A DNA stretch of 64,000 nt, taken from positions 1 to 64,000 of the forward strand of contig JAHLKD010000089.1 of the NCBI GenBank assembly GCA_025526935.1. Direction: 5' to 3'. Shown one piece after another: positions 1 through 12,193 of the stretch; position 1 is the first letter of the stretch; every line of letters starts with the position of its first letter. This stretch comes from Cladochytrium replicatum. Its lineage: Eukaryota; Chytridiomycota; Chytridiomycetes; Cladochytriales; Cladochytriaceae. The translations under genes were made by a program, and so were the position numbers. The notes below the pieces were generated by a model. The model had not been told where the DNA came from. It did no database searches and worked only from the letters and a program-made list of their open reading frames with translations.

Positions 1-3000
1 AAATCGGGAATTGTCTGAGACAAACTCAACAGTCGTCTCTTGCACCCCCTGATCCCCGGTTGGTATTTGATCAACATCGAAATATGTCCCGGCCTTCAGT
101 GGATATTGTACCGTAAGATCGTCGAGTAACTGTCGGGTAGGATTATAACCAACAAAAACTCCCTCGTGGAACGTAACATGGAAGTATTCGCCTATTGTGT
201 TTGTCCGAAAATTGAGTGCTATGACGATCTTCAGGTCTTCACCCTTGTATCCGAGAAACAGACCTAGTTCAGACTTGTCTCGGATTCTGCGCGCCAACCT
301 TTGTTCGTGTGAGATCCACAAACTAACGAGTGTTCCAAAGGCGTGGATAGTTGCCAAATCTATCCGCTTGTCAAGGTAAGCACAGTACGGAATCGCATTC
401 ACAGCTGAATGGAAAGTAGCGTTCTTGACGACCGCAGCGTATAGGATGGAGAGTTGCACGAATTGAAGTGTTCGTGGTAGTCCAGCTTGTAGCAGCATCG
501 CGTCCGACATATACTTGATCGATTGTATATTCCGCTCTGATAGACCATCGAGTTCCTTTACTGACGGAGGAGCTGGGTGGACGCGGATGCGAGGAATCTT
601 GGTATTGCACCATTGGATCAACCGTTTAGTAATCAATTCTCCTGAATCGGAACGTAGTTCAGCAACGTGTAATGGGTGATTGCGATTTTCCACATCAGCG
701 ATATGTCGAATCATACTATCCACCGCATCACTCTTTCGATTCAGGAAGTAGATTGTGATGAAACGAGGTTGTTCGTCGACAATGATCTGCCAATATCTCT
801 TCTTCTGTCCGTCGTAGATTAAACGTACGACATCGGAAAACAGACGGAAAAGTTTCCTCGGAGCTCGACTTATTGTAGAATAAATCGGCTTCTGCTTCAG
901 CTTTGTGCGACTACAGACCAAACAATTCTGCATAATTGATTTGTTGACAAGATTGAATGCATCCGGTTCAACCTTGGGCATTTTGATGTTGAGCTTCTCT
1001 GCCGTTCGAAAGATCGTCCGTAAGTGGATGTGACCAAACTGCTGGTGTAACTTTGCAAGTTCGTGTACTGTCACTGGCGATAAGTTGGTGCTCACTCCAA
1101 CTGTATCTTGAGATGCTCGTTGACATTCATCATCGTTCGTTTGACGAATGTTGTTGTCTGACATTACATCGAGACCCATCGCGTGAGAAGATCGTACACC
1201 GGACGTAAAGTCCATCGACTGATCGAGACCTTCTGCGGATACCGCTACTGCTTTAGCTCGTTGAGCAATCGCATGCCGCGGTTGGTGAGTTCCGACGGTA
1301 CTAACATCAGCATAGAGATAGTACAAATCTCTTTCCCGTCGCCCAATAATAACGTGTTCATCCGTATCACCATGCGTGAGGATAACCTTGTCTTTGGTGA
1401 AACTCACAATGTCCCCGGAGTCTCCAATGATACTACACACTGATGCAAGTGTGTCTTCGAGATCAGGAACATAAAGTGCGTTGTGTATTATCTTAATTCG
1501 CCCATTGGGTAAAACTACAGATACATCTCCAAAACCACAAACTGGAATTGTATGACTATCCGCTAGTTCCACCACGTCCTCGTCATTCGTATACGTCAGC
1601 GAACTAAAGGCATGACGATTAGGTGTCATCCAAACAGTTGCGCCTGTATCAAGCAAACCCACACGATCCTTTGCTTGAACATGTACACGGACAACCTTCT
1701 GTGCCGAGTGTGCGTTCACTATCGAAAACATATTTCCGATGTATGTGTCAGCATCTTTATCAACAGAAGTAGGTTGGGTAAGGTCAAAGATTACCTTCTT
1801 GGTCAACACCGGTTTGGCGGTAGATTCGTCCTCCGACGAATCATCACCTGCATCGCCACGGCTGGCAATGAATGCACGAAAATCCGTGTCTAAACAAAGA
1901 CTCTTTGCAGTGAGATAGCGTTTACACGCCGACTGCTTGTGTCCTCGTTTGCCACAGAAATTGCATGTGAGATCTGTCTTCTTTGCAGAAGAAGATGTGG
2001 ACGACCTGGAGTCCTGCGACTGCCTGGTCCGAGTGGAACTGCTACTCCCACCGCTACTGCCTGAGCCACCCGAGGCACCCTGCTTACGGCATTGAGCATT
2101 GGTGTGAGATGAGTTCGGATGCAAGGTACAAATATCCTCCGACTTCGCAACCTTGGCTTTCGCTTTCGCCTTCGCTTTCTTCGCCTTTGCCTTCATGGCC
2201 TTCTTTGTCCCATTCGGCCCACCGGCATCCATGGTGACGTTGAGTTGGACCAATTGGTTGAGGTCGGTCAAGATATTTGACACTGTTTCGAAGTAATGCG
2301 TTGGCTTTTGGTGGAATGGTCGCGGAGCATTCGGATTTGCAGCATCAATTGGATCTTGTATTAACGCCGGTTCCCATTCGGCATACGCAGAAGTGATCAT
2401 TTTTCCGAGAAAAGGTACGAGGGTCCGTAGTTCAATTGTCTGCATCGTGATTTTTGCGACTAACCGGTTTAGTAGATCCTTGATTACGAGTTCGTCCGGT
2501 AAAGAGTTCAGTTTGAGTTCGAATAACTCAGTGAGGTCGGTCACAAACTGCTGAACGCTTTCTGCCGACTGACCGTTCGTACATTTCAGATCTACCAGCC
2601 GTTGCTCCCACATAGACGATTCGATCGGAGCTTGTCCGCCAGCACTGAAAATTCGGCGAAGTCCATCGACTTTGCCTTTTGCTGACGCATAAGCTCTGAC
2701 TCGATTCATGTCGCGTTTTGGGAAACATTCGCATAGAATTCCAACTGCGACGTTATTGTCCGCTTGTTGTGCACGGTAATCTTGCATCTCAGCACGATAT
2801 TGCGTACGTAAGTGACTGTTGTGTGTGACGATCGCCAAATGTTCACGTAGTTCTGCTTCCCATTGTGCTCGTGCTTCGTTAGCAGCTCCGCCAGCAGCTC
2901 CGGCGATGACTATCGGACGCTGTGGGCGATTTCCTTCCGCCTCGTAATTCGGATTATCAGGAAGAGCCATTGGTTCTTGGAGAAGCATTGTGCCAGCGCC

Positions 3001-3117
3001 GCCACGTAAGTTTGCGTAAGTCTGCACTTGTTCCATGTACAGATCGAAATCCTGCAGCGTTTTACCGGTGAATGGCTTCGGCCGCGAAGATGTGGCGTCA
3101 TTCGATCCTGAACCCAT
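1..3117 (-). CDS. cop1-A Ty1/copia Gag-Pol, 5' part, runs off left edge
   Basis: This is the 5' part of a Ty1/copia polyprotein: Gag, CCHC zinc knuckle, protease and integrase, read leftward. The first ATG is at 3117; the open frame extends 18 bases further upstream only through a TTG. Order from the start: gag, a Lys/Ala-rich stretch, the CCHC knuckle (CNFCGKRGHKQSAC), the protease DTGA, the GAG-pre-integrase His/Cys block, and the integrase core. The frame appears open to about base 10. There the copy has one A fewer than cop1-B (gggaattg against gggaaattg), a frameshift, so this copy is probably not fully functional. RT and RNase H lie outside the window. Its 5' LTR is at 3169-3767. The whole element sits inside the pol gene of cop1-B. 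Confidence 0.85.
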   Translation of the reverse strand, partial: MGSGSNDATSSRPKPFTGKTLQDFDLYMEQVQTYANLRGGAGTMLLQEPMALPDNPNYEAEGNRPQRPIVIAGAAGGAANEARAQWEAELREHLAIVTHNSHLRTQYRAEMQDYRAQQADNNVAVGILCECFPKRDMNRVRAYASAKGKVDGLRRIFSAGGQAPIESSMWEQRLVDLKCTNGQSAESVQQFVTDLTELFELKLNSLPDELVIKDLLNRLVAKITMQTIELRTLVPFLGKMITSAYAEWEPALIQDPIDAANPNAPRPFHQKPTHYFETVSNILTDLNQLVQLNVTMDAGGPNGTKKAMKAKAKKAKAKAKAKVAKSEDICTLHPNSSHTNAQCRKQGASGGSGSSGGSSSSTRTRQSQDSRSSTSSSAKKTDLTCNFCGKRGHKQSACKRYLTAKSLCLDTDFRAFIASRGDAGDDSSEDESTAKPVLTKKVIFDLTQPTSVDKDADTYIGNMFSIVNAHSAQKVVRVHVQAKDRVGLLDTGATVWMTPNRHAFSSLTYTNDEDVVELADSHTIPVCGFGDVSVVLPNGRIKIIHNALYVPDLEDTLASVCSIIGDSGDIVSFTKDKVILTHGDTDEHVIIGRRERDLYYLYADVSTVGTHQPRHAIAQRAKAVAVSAEGLDQSMDFTSGVRSSHAMGLDVMSDNNIRQTNDDECQRASQDTVGVSTNLSPVTVHELAKLHQQFGHIHLRTIFRTAEKLNIKMPKVEPDAFNLVNKSIMQNCLVCSRTKLKQKPIYSTISRAPRKLFRLFSDVVRLIYDGQKKRYWQIIVDEQPRFITIYFLNRKSDAVDSMIRHIADVENRNHPLHVAELRSDSGELITKRLIQWCNTKIPRIRVHPAPPSVKELDGLSERNIQSIKYMSDAMLLQAGLPRTLQFVQLSILYAAVVKNATFHSAVNAIPYCAYLDKRIDLATIHAFGTLVSLWISHEQRLARRIRDKSELGLFLGYKGEDLKIVIALNFRTNTIGEYFHVTFHEGVFVGYNPTRQLLDDLTVQYPLKAGTYFDVDQIPTGDQGVQETTVEFVSDNSRF

Positions 3118-3168
3118 CTTGTCGTTGTTGTCCAAAGAAATGTGTTAAGCAACGATTCGTAACTATTG

Positions 3169-3767
3169 TGTTGAACAAAGCTGTGGTCTGGATCCTCAGG
3201 TTGTGTGTGTTGCTAATTCACGGGTTAATGTTTCTAAGAGATGAATAAAGAAGATTGCGAGTCACAAGTACTAGCGCAAGAGAATGCTCCTTGTGTGTAT
3301 CGCCACAGGCTCCTTAAATAAGTGTACTGTCGTTTTGGCTTTTCCTTCCGGAAGATCTGGATTGAAGCGATAAGGTTTGACTCTTCTTCTCACAGGCGTA
3401 GCGAAGCATAATCATGCTAAGCTGTGCGTGAGATCTAGCTCTCCTCAACAGGATTGTTCTCACACATGATTCCCACGAACGCATTAATCATATGTAAACC
3501 TTTGCTGTGATCTGATCCGGGCTTCACTTCTACAAGTGGATGATAGAAAAGTAATGACAGTTTACTATACCTATGGCTGCAATAAATATAACCCATGAAG
3601 AAATAACCGGAGGTATCCAAACTCGTAATAGATCATCATCTATATGCTTTAGTTCAATAGTTAGAAATGTTGCTCAGTGAAGAGTGACATTTCTGTATAT
3701 CGGGCGTTTGTGTTTTTGTACTATCAATGACTGGATTGGCCAAGTCCATCAATCGAAATACTTAACA
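3169..3767 (-). repeat. cop1-A 5' LTR, 599 bp
   Basis: On the minus strand this repeat begins TGTTAAGTATTTCG and ends CTTTGTTCAACA, with the TG...CA ends of an LTR. The same 599-bp sequence recurs at 7754-8352, 11544-12142, 17505-18103 and 19243-19841. A TATTTAAG stretch near the middle could be the TATA element. The LTR abuts interrupted cop1-B pol sequence at 3768, so cop1-A is inserted in cop1-B. The host sequence next to it (3768-3772) is TCTTC. The other end and its duplication are outside the window. The internal region just after the LTR begins CAATAGTTACG rather than TGG, so the primer is not the usual 3' end of tRNA-iMet. Confidence 0.92.
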
Positions 3768-6700
3768 TCTTCTTCCAGTATCGCATTGAGATATGCACCC
3801 TTGATATCAAACTGGAATATGATCATGCCGACTAATGCTGCTAATGCAATCAGAAAACGGATCGTGGACGTTTTCGTAACTGGAGAATAGGTTTCATCGA
3901 AATCCAATCCTTCAATTTGTGAAAATCCTCGTACGACCCAACGTGCTTTGAATCGAGTAATATTGCCATGTTCGTCAAGCTTATATGTGAAAACCCATTT
4001 GCCCGATAATAAATTCCGTCCATCAGGTAAAAACGTTTCGGCCCAAGTATTGTTGCCGACTAGTTGTGTGACTTCCTCCTTCATCGCCGCTAACCAGAAT
4101 GGAGCCTCATCGGATCGTGATAAAGCCTCACGAAGAGTCTTTGGTGCAGTCCGTATATTTCCATTCGCAATTGGTTGTGTTGGATATGAGGAATCGGCCT
4201 TCAGGGTCCAATCGATATTAGGAACGGACCGGGTAAACAAGGAATTTTGTTTCCTTTTGGCGTTCGACAAATTTGCACTTGCTTGACGTTTTCGTTTTCT
4301 TGCTGCATACGCTTCGTCGACATCTTCTCCAATGAATTGAAGATCACTTTCGAGTTGTGCATCATATTCCTCTACAGGAGATACGGAAGACAAATTCGGA
4401 GATTCTTCAGTAATGGATTGTGGAGTCGATAAATCAGCATTTGGATCGTAATCAGCATCGTCTGGGTCATCATCGTCTAGTCCATGTAAATGTTCAACAA
4501 CATGCATGTCACCGGCTTCTTCTAAGCGGTAATATATGGGGTCGTCGTTCATATCCTCATCGATTTCTTCGTCTGCAACAGTAGAAATCGGGAAATTGTC
4601 TGAGACAAACTCAACAGTCGTCTCTTGCACCCCCTGATCCCCGGTTGGTATTTGATCAACATCGAAATATGTCCCGGCCTTCAGTGGATATTGTACCGTA
4701 AGATCGTCGAGTAACTGTCGGGTAGGATTATAACCAACAAAAACTCCCTTGTGGAACGTAACATGGAAGTATACGCCTATTGTGTTTGTCCGAAAATTGA
4801 GTGCTATGACGATCTTCAGGTCTTCACCCTTGTATCCGAGAAACAGACCTAGTTCAGACTTGTCTCGGATTCTGCGCGCCAACCTTTGTTCGTGTGAGAT
4901 CCACAAACTAACGAGTGTTCCAAAGGCGTGGATAGTTGCCAAATCTATCCGCTTGTCAAGGTAAGCACAGTACGGAATCGCATTCACAGCTGAATGGAAA
5001 GTAGCGTTCTTGACGACCGCAGCGTATAGGATGGAGAGTTGCACGAATTGAAGTGTTCGTGGTAGTCCAGCTTGTAGCAGCATCGCGTCCGACATATACT
5101 TGATCGATTGTATATTCCGCTCTGATAGACCATCGAGTTCCTTTACTGACGGAGGAGCTGGGTGGACGCGGATGCGAGGAATCTTGGTATTGCACCATTG
5201 GATCAACCGTTTAGTAATCAATTCTCCTGAATCGGAACGTAGTTCAGCAACGTGTAATGGGTGATTGCGATTTTCCACATCAGCGATATGTCGAATCATA
5301 CTATCCACCGCATCACTCTTTCGATTCAGGAAGTAGATTGTGATGAAACGAGGTTGTTCGTCGACAATGATCTGCCAATATCTCTTCTTCTGTCCGTCGT
5401 AGATTAAACGTACGACATCGGAAAACAGACGGAAAAGTTTCCTCGGAGCTCGACTTATTGTAGAATAAATCGGCTTCTGCTTCAGCTTCGTGCGACTACA
5501 GACCAAACAATTCTGCATAATTGATTTGTTGACAAGATTGAATGCATCCGGTTCAACCTTGGGCATTTTGATGTTGAGCTTCTCTGCCGTTCGAAAGATT
5601 GTCCGTAAGTGGATGTGACCAAACTGCTGGTGTAACTTTGCAAGTTCGTGTACTGTCACTGGCGATAAGTTGGTGCTCACTCCAACTGTATCTTGAGATG
5701 CTCGTTGACATTCATCATCGTTCGTTTGACGAATGTTGTTGTCTGACATTACATCGAGACCCATCGCGTGAGAAGATCGTACACCGGACGTAAAGTCCAT
5801 CGACTGATCGAGACCTTCTGCGGATACCGCTACTGCTTTAGCTTGTTGAGCAATCGCATGCCGCGGTTGGTGAGTTCCGACGGTACTAACATCAGCATAG
5901 AGATAGTACAAATCTCTTTCCCGTCGCCCAATAATAACGTGTTCATCCGTATCACCATGCGTGAGGATAACCTTGTCTTTGGTGAAACTCACAATGTCCC
6001 CGGAGTCTCCAATGATACTACACACTGATGCAAGTGTGTCTTCGAGATCAGGAACATAAAGTGCGTTGTGTATTATCTTAATTCGCCCATTGGGTAAAAC
6101 TACAGATACATCTCCAAAACCACAAACTGGAATTGTATGACTATCCGCTAGTTCCACCACGTCCTCGTCATTCGTATACGTCAGCGAACTAAAGGCATGA
6201 CGATTAGGTGTCATCCAAACAGTTGCGCCTGTATCAAGCAAACCCACACGATCCTTTGCTTGAACATGTACACGGACAACCTTCTGTGCCGAGTGTGCGT
6301 TCACTATCGAAAACATATTTCCGATGTATGTGTCAGCATCTTTATCAACAGAAGTAGGTTGGGTAAGGTCAAAGATTACCTTCTTGGTCAGCACCGGTTT
6401 GGCGGTAGATTCGTCCTCCGACGAATCATCACCTGCATCGCCACGGCTGGCAATGAATGCACGAAAATCCGTGTCTAAACAAAGACTCTTTGCAGTGAGA
6501 TAGCGTTTACACGCCGACTGCTTGTGTCCTCGTTTGCCACAGAAATTGCATGTGAGATCTGTCTTCTTTGCAGAAGAAGATGTGGACGACCTGGAGTCCT
6601 GCGACTGCCTGGTCCGAGTGGAACTGCTACTCCCACCGCTACTGCCTGAGCCACCCGAGGCACCCTGCTTACGGCATTGAGCATTGGTGTGAGATGAATT

Positions 6701-7702
6701 CGGATGCAAGGTACAAATATCCTCCGACTTCGCAACCTTGGCTTTCGCTTTCGCCTTCGCTTTCTTCGCCTTTGCCTTCATGGCCTTCTTTGTCCCATTC
6801 GGCCCACCGGCATCCATGGTGACGTTGAGTTGGACCAATTGGTTTAGGTCGGTCAAGATATTTGACACTGTTTCGAAGTAATGCGTTGGCTTTTGGTGGA
6901 ATGGTCGCGGAGCATTCGGGTTTGCAGCATCAATTGGATCTTGTATTAACGCCGGTTCCCATTCGGCATACGCAGAAGTGATCATTTTTCCGAGAAAAGG
7001 TACGAGGGTCCGTAGTTCAATTGTCTGCATCGTGATTTTTGCGACTAACCGGTTTAGTAGATCCTTGATTACGAGTTCGTCCGGTAAAGAGTTCAGTTTG
7101 AGTTCGAATAACTCAGTGAGGTCGGTCACAAACTGCTGAACGCTTTCTGCCGACTGACCGTTCGTACATTTCAGATCTACTAGCCGTTGCTCCCACATAG
7201 ACGATTCGATCGGAGCTTGACCGCCAGCACTGAAAATTCGGCGAAGTCCATCGACTTTGCCTTTTGCTGACGCATAAGCTCTGACTCGATTCATGTCGCG
7301 TTTTGGGAAACATTCGCATAGAATTCCAACTGCGACGTTATTGTCCGCTTGTTGTGCACGGTAATCTTGCATCTCAGCACGATATTGCGTACGTAAGTGA
7401 CTGTTGTGTGTGACGATCGCCAAATGTTCACGTAGTTCTGCTTCCCATTGTGCTCGTGCTTCGTTAGCAGCTCCGCCAGCAGCTCCGGCGATGACTATCG
7501 GACGCTGTGGGCGATTTCCTTCTGCCTCGTAATTCGGACTATCAGGAAGAGCCATTGGTTCTTGGAGAAGCATAGTGCCAGCGCCGCCACGTAAGTTTGC
7601 GTAAGTCTGCACTTGTTCCATGTACAGATCGAAATCCTGCAGCGTTTTACCGGTGAATGGCTTCAGCCGCGAAGATGTGGTGTCATTCGATCCTGAACCC
7701 AT
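3768..7702 (-). pseudogene. cop1-B Ty1/copia Gag-Pol, interrupted in RT by cop1-A
   Basis: This is a cop1 polyprotein read leftward from an ATG at 7702. It carries gag, a basic linker, the CCHC knuckle, protease (DTGA), the integrase zinc block and core (SDSGEL and the E of VKELDG), an acidic linker, and the N-terminal half of RT. The RT frame stops where the cop1-A LTR begins, just after the GAYLNA motif. The last five residues of the apparent ORF, beyond 3768, are encoded by the LTR. The frame is otherwise open over about 1,300 codons, so this element was probably intact until cop1-A landed. The missing RT C-terminus and RNase H should lie left of the window, beyond cop1-A. The right flank is its own 5' LTR (7754-8352). 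Confidence 0.9.
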
Positions 7703-7753
7703 CTTGTCGTTGTTGTCCAAAGAAATGTGTTAAGCAACGATTCGTAACTATTG

Positions 7754-8352
7754 TGTTGAACAAAGCTGTGGTCTGGATCCTCAGGTTGTGTGTGTTGCTA
7801 ATTCACGGATTAATGTTTCTAAGAGATGAATAAAGAAGATTGCGAGTCACAAGTACTAGCGCAAGAGAATGCTCCTTGTGTGTATCGCCACAGGCTCCTT
7901 AAATAAGTGTACTGTCGTTTTGGCTTTTCCTTCCGGAAGATCTGGATCGAAGCGATAAGGTTTGACTCTTCTTCTCACAGGCGTAGCGAAGCATAATCAT
8001 GCTAAGCTGTGCGTGAGATCTAGCTCTCCTCAACAGGATTGTTCTCACACATGATTCCCACGAACGCGTTAATCATATGTAAACCTTTGCTGTGATCTGA
8101 TCCGGGCTTCACTTCTACAAGTGGATGATAGAAAAGTAATGACAGTTTACTATACCTATGGCTGCAATAAATATAACCCATGAAGAAATAACCGGAGGTA
8201 TCCAAACTCGTAATAGATCATCATCTATATGCTTTAGTTCAATAGTTAGAAATGTTGCTCAGTGAAGAGTGACATTTCTGTATATCGGGCGTTTGTGTTT
8301 TTGTACTATCAATGACTGGATTGGCCAAGTCCATCAATCGAAATACTTAACA
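7754..8352 (-). repeat. cop1-B 5' LTR, 599 bp
   Basis: This is a full-length cop1 LTR in minus orientation, from TGTTGAACAAAG (7754) to CTTAACA (8352). It is followed at once by ATTTG and the inverted cop2 gag fragment. The matching duplication at the other end of cop1-B is not in the window. Confidence 0.9.
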
Positions 8353-8645
8353 ATTTGAGGTGAATCTGAAGGAGTGTAATTGCGAGTTACATCCATTTGA
8401 ATGATTTCTCTCATCTCAGCAAGTAAGTTCTGCATTGTTCTCAGGTAATGGTGTTCTGATTGTATCTTCTGACCAGAATCATCCTCATCATCAAGTAGAT
8501 CAGGTTCATACTTTGTGAAAGTGTCCATTGAGATGTCTCTGAGTAAAATCGAAAAGGATTGTAGATTGATATCAGGTTCACCGATCTTTGAGCAAACTCG
8601 AGTGAGAAGTTCGTGAATAACAGCTTCAGCCGGTTGGGTTGAAAG
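8353..8645 (-). pseudogene. cop2 gag fragment, inverted
   Basis: On the minus strand this encodes part of cop2 Gag, including MDTFTKYEPDL and EHHYLRTMQNLLAEMR. The same stretch is read on the plus strand at about 8813-9105 with scattered differences. The two therefore form an inverted repeat of about 290 bp per arm with a spacer of about 170 bp. The differences include LLDDEDD against RGDEDD and DSPQI against HSPPI, so the arms are old copies or come from two cop2 elements. The fragment is cut at 8353 by the cop1-B LTR. Confidence 0.75.
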
Positions 8646-8655
8646 CTAATGGCAG

Positions 8656-11543
8656 CTAAACGGCAGAAGACTTTTGAGAGCCGCCATTGAGAAGACTTTT
8701 GAGAGCCGCCATTGGGAAGACCGTTTCAAAGCTCTAGCTTGCTCCAACGGTGAAGATGCACTTGAAGTCAAATCATTCATTGCTGAGCTGATTCAACTCA
8801 CCGAGGAAAAGCTTTCAACCCAACCGGCTGAAGCTGTTATTCAGGAACTTCTTACTCGAGTTTGCTCAAAGATCAGTGAACCAGATACCAATCTGCAATC
8901 TTTTTCGATTTTACTCATAGACATCTCAATGGATACTTTCACAAAGTATGAACCTGATCTACGTGGTGATGAGGATGATTCTGGTCAGAAGATACAATCA
9001 GAACACCATTACCTGAGAACAATGCAGAACTTACTTGCTGAGATGAGAGAAATCATTCAAATGGATGTAACTCGCGATTACACTCTTTCACATTCACCTC
9101 CAATCAAAGGCAAAGCCATGCGAGCAAAGACCAAAAGGCTACCGAAAGCTCATGCTGCTCATGAGGTTTGTGTTTTACATCCCAACTCTTCTTATTCTTC
9201 TGCAGAGTGTAAACAACTCAAATATTTTATTGAGAAACATGCTTCCTCACATAAAGGAAATGCCAACAGTAAGACTGCAAACAATCGTGCTGCATCAATA
9301 TCAAAGGATGCGAAGAACAACAAATTCTCTTGCGATTTCTGTGGCCAAAATCTGGCCACACGCAGAATTTCTGCAGGAAACGCAAACTAGCCAAAAGTTT
9401 GAATGATGAGGAATGGAAACAGATAAAAGCATCTCGTGCTTCCTCCTCAACATCCCAGAACATGGATATCGATTCTCTGGAATCAGAACCTTCCAGAAAG
9501 GTACAATCCATCAAATCCTTCTCTTCAATATTCAAAGCTAATAATATTGTGGATTTTACACATCCCTCTATTATCACAGCATTGAAGAGTACCAACTGCA
9601 ATCTACACGTAAATGCCAAACCTCTCGGTTTGATTGACTCTGGTGCTACTGCTTGGATGACTCCAGACAGACATGCATTCAAGAATTTATTTTACGTTAA
9701 TGATGCAGGAGATGTTTACTTGGCAGACAATCATCCCATTCCTATTAAAGGCTATGGAGATATTGCACTTGTTTTGTCAAATGGTTCAATAAAACACATT
9801 CAAAATGCACTTTTTGTTCCCGATTTAGAGGATACACTTATATCTGTCTATAGCATCATCGGGGATGAAGGTGATATAGTCAGTTTCACCAAAGACAAAG
9901 TCTATTTGTCAAACAAAGGAACTGAACAATGTGTTACCATTGGTTTAAGACGTGGAGGTTTATATTATCTCCATGGAAGTTTGGATACCACTAATCCATT
10001 ACTTAAACACTCTTCCAAAATAGGTGCAGCTATTTTGACGAATCTTTCTAATTCTGCACTCTCTGTTGGCAAACAGAATGTTTTACCTGGTACCACTACA
10101 AACACTGCCCAAGAGCAGCAGACAACCACGTCTGGTGTAAGGTTTGACACAGTGAAGGACAACAATGTTTTCCCAAAAGATTCTAACAAAACTAGAAATT
10201 ACGGGGGTGAAGTTTTAGACGGAGCTTCATCTGCAACATTAAGTCTATACTCCCAAACAATGGCTGATAATGGAGTAAACAACGTTTCAGCTGTGACCAT
10301 CAACAAATTAGCTAGATTACACCGGCAATTTGGTCACATACATTTGCGGAAAATCCTGCAAACTTTACATTCTCTGGGAAAGATACTGCCCAAAGTCAGG
10401 AGTGATGCACTTGATTTTGTTAACTCGTCTATTTTACAGAACTGCATAATTTGCAATCAGACTAAGGCTGTACAAACTCCAATTTACTCAACGCTAAGTC
10501 CAGCACTGAGGAAATTATGTCGCCTACATACTGATGCAGTACCAATTGTCCGAAATGGCAAAACAATAGGTCACTGGCAGATTATCGTAGATGAATACAG
10601 TTCTCACATCACAATCTACTTCTTGCAACGAAAGAGCGAAGCCTCTGATAGTATGCTAAGACACATCGCAGATGTTGAAAATAGATTTCTGCCACTTCAT
10701 GTCTATGAAGTGAGATCCGATTCAGGAGAACTATTGTCAAACTCAATTCTTGACTTGGTGCAGTAACAAGGTACCACGCATACATGCCCATCCTTCACCT
10801 GCATCAGTCAAAGAGCTGAATGGTCTTGCTGAACGGAATGTCCGTTCAATGAAAGAGATGTACAAGTCTATGCTGAAAACAGCTGGTCTTCCACATACTT
10901 TACAGTTCATCAAATTTGCCATCCTTTATGCTGCGACTGTCAAAAATTGTGTTTACCATTCTAGAACTAAGAATGTACCACATTCTGTTTACTTTGACAA
11001 GCTGATTGATCCGGCAATCATTCACACCTTTGGTACCCTGGTTAGTCTCTTGATTTCTCCAGAACAAAGGTCTAGTCGCAAAGTATCAGAGAAGTCAGAG
11101 CTAGGACTATTTCTGGGTTATAAGGGTGAAGATATGAAAATCATTCATGCTTTGAATCTTAATACCAAACGCATAAGCGAATATTTTCATTTTACTTTTC
11201 ATGAGGGAGTATTTGTTGGCTTAAACCCAACATCACAAACTTTAAATGACCTCACCAAACACTATCCTATTCCTCAGGGTCAACATTTTGATATTTCAAA
11301 TTTACTTGATATGAATAGCGATAATGACAATACTACAGACTCAGATTCTGATGATAGCTCTAACACCTCATCTGATGAGGAGTTGGATCCCAATCAACGA
11401 TTTTATCATCGAATGGATATCTCACAAATGCATGTTACTCCTATGTCCCAACATGATTCAAATGTTGATGACGAGCACGATACCACCAACGACTGTAACC
11501 ATTCGTTAAACATGAACGATGACACTTATGTACCACTTTCTGT
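8656..11543 (+). pseudogene. cop2 Ty1/copia gag, protease and integrase (5' part, frameshifted)
   Basis: This is a second copia family, related to cop1 but clearly diverged. Gag is read from about 8674, with the CCHC knuckle near 9330-9370. A one-base change inside the knuckle (ggccaaaatctgg) shifts the frame. The next frame carries the protease (LIDSGATAWM), the GAG-pre-integrase His/Cys block (HRQFGHIHLRK, CIIC) and the integrase core ending RSDSGEL. A second frameshift follows near 10750. The last frame carries the integrase E block (VKELNGLAERN) and an Asp/Ser-rich linker. The sequence stops at 11543, where cop1-C inserted (TCTGT). A 25-bp direct repeat lies at 8665-8714. The start of gag and the 5' LTR are not seen. 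Confidence 0.85.
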
Positions 11544-12142
11544 TGTTAAGTATTTCGATTGATGGACTTGGCCAATCCAGTCATTGATAGTACAAAAACA
11601 CAAACGCCCGATATACAGAAATGTCACTCTTCACTGAGCAACATTTCTAACTATTGAACTAAAGCATATAGATGATGATCTATTACGAGTTTGGATACCT
11701 CCGGGTATTTCTTCATGGGTTATATTTATTGCGGCCATAGGTATAGTAAACTGTCATTACTTTTCTATCATCCACTTGTAGAAGTGAAGCCCGGATCAGA
11801 TCACAGCAAAGGTTTACATATGATTAACGCGTTCGTGGGAATCATGTGTGAGAACAATCCTGTTGAGGAGAGCTAGATCTCACGCACAGCTTAGCATGAT
11901 TATGCTTCGCTACGCCTGTGAGAAGAAGAGTCAAACCTTATCGCTTCGATCCAGATCTTCCGGAAGGAAAAGCCAAAACGACAGTACACTTATTTAAGGA
12001 GCCTGTGGCGATACACACAAGGAGCATTCTCTTGCGCTAGTACTTGTGACTCGCAATCTTCTTTATTCATCTCTTAGAAACATTAACCCGTGAATTAGCA
12101 ACACACACAACCTGAGGATCCAGACCACAGCTTTGTTCAACA
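11544..12142 (+). repeat. cop1-C 5' LTR, 599 bp
   Basis: Full-length cop1 LTR, plus orientation, TGTTAAG...TTCAACA. It is preceded by TCTGT (11539-11543) from cop2 pol. The matching copy of TCTGT is not at the 3' end of this element but, as ACAGA, at 19238-19242. That shows an inversion (see findings). Confidence 0.95.
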
Positions 12143-12193
12143 CAATAGTTACGAATCGTTGCTTAACACATTTCTTTGGACAACAACGACAAG

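Noticed and set aside
1183-1443. Opposite-strand frames of 80-112 codons that recur in every cop1 copy (for example 1183-1443, 1612-1893, 3948-4286)
   Set aside because: They repeat only because the element repeats. They lie antisense to gag-pol and show no conserved domain.
7703-7720. TTG start six codons before the ATG of cop1 gag-pol
   Set aside because: A nuclear fungal gene is expected to start at ATG. The ATG at 7702 (and 3117, 12194, 21465) was used.
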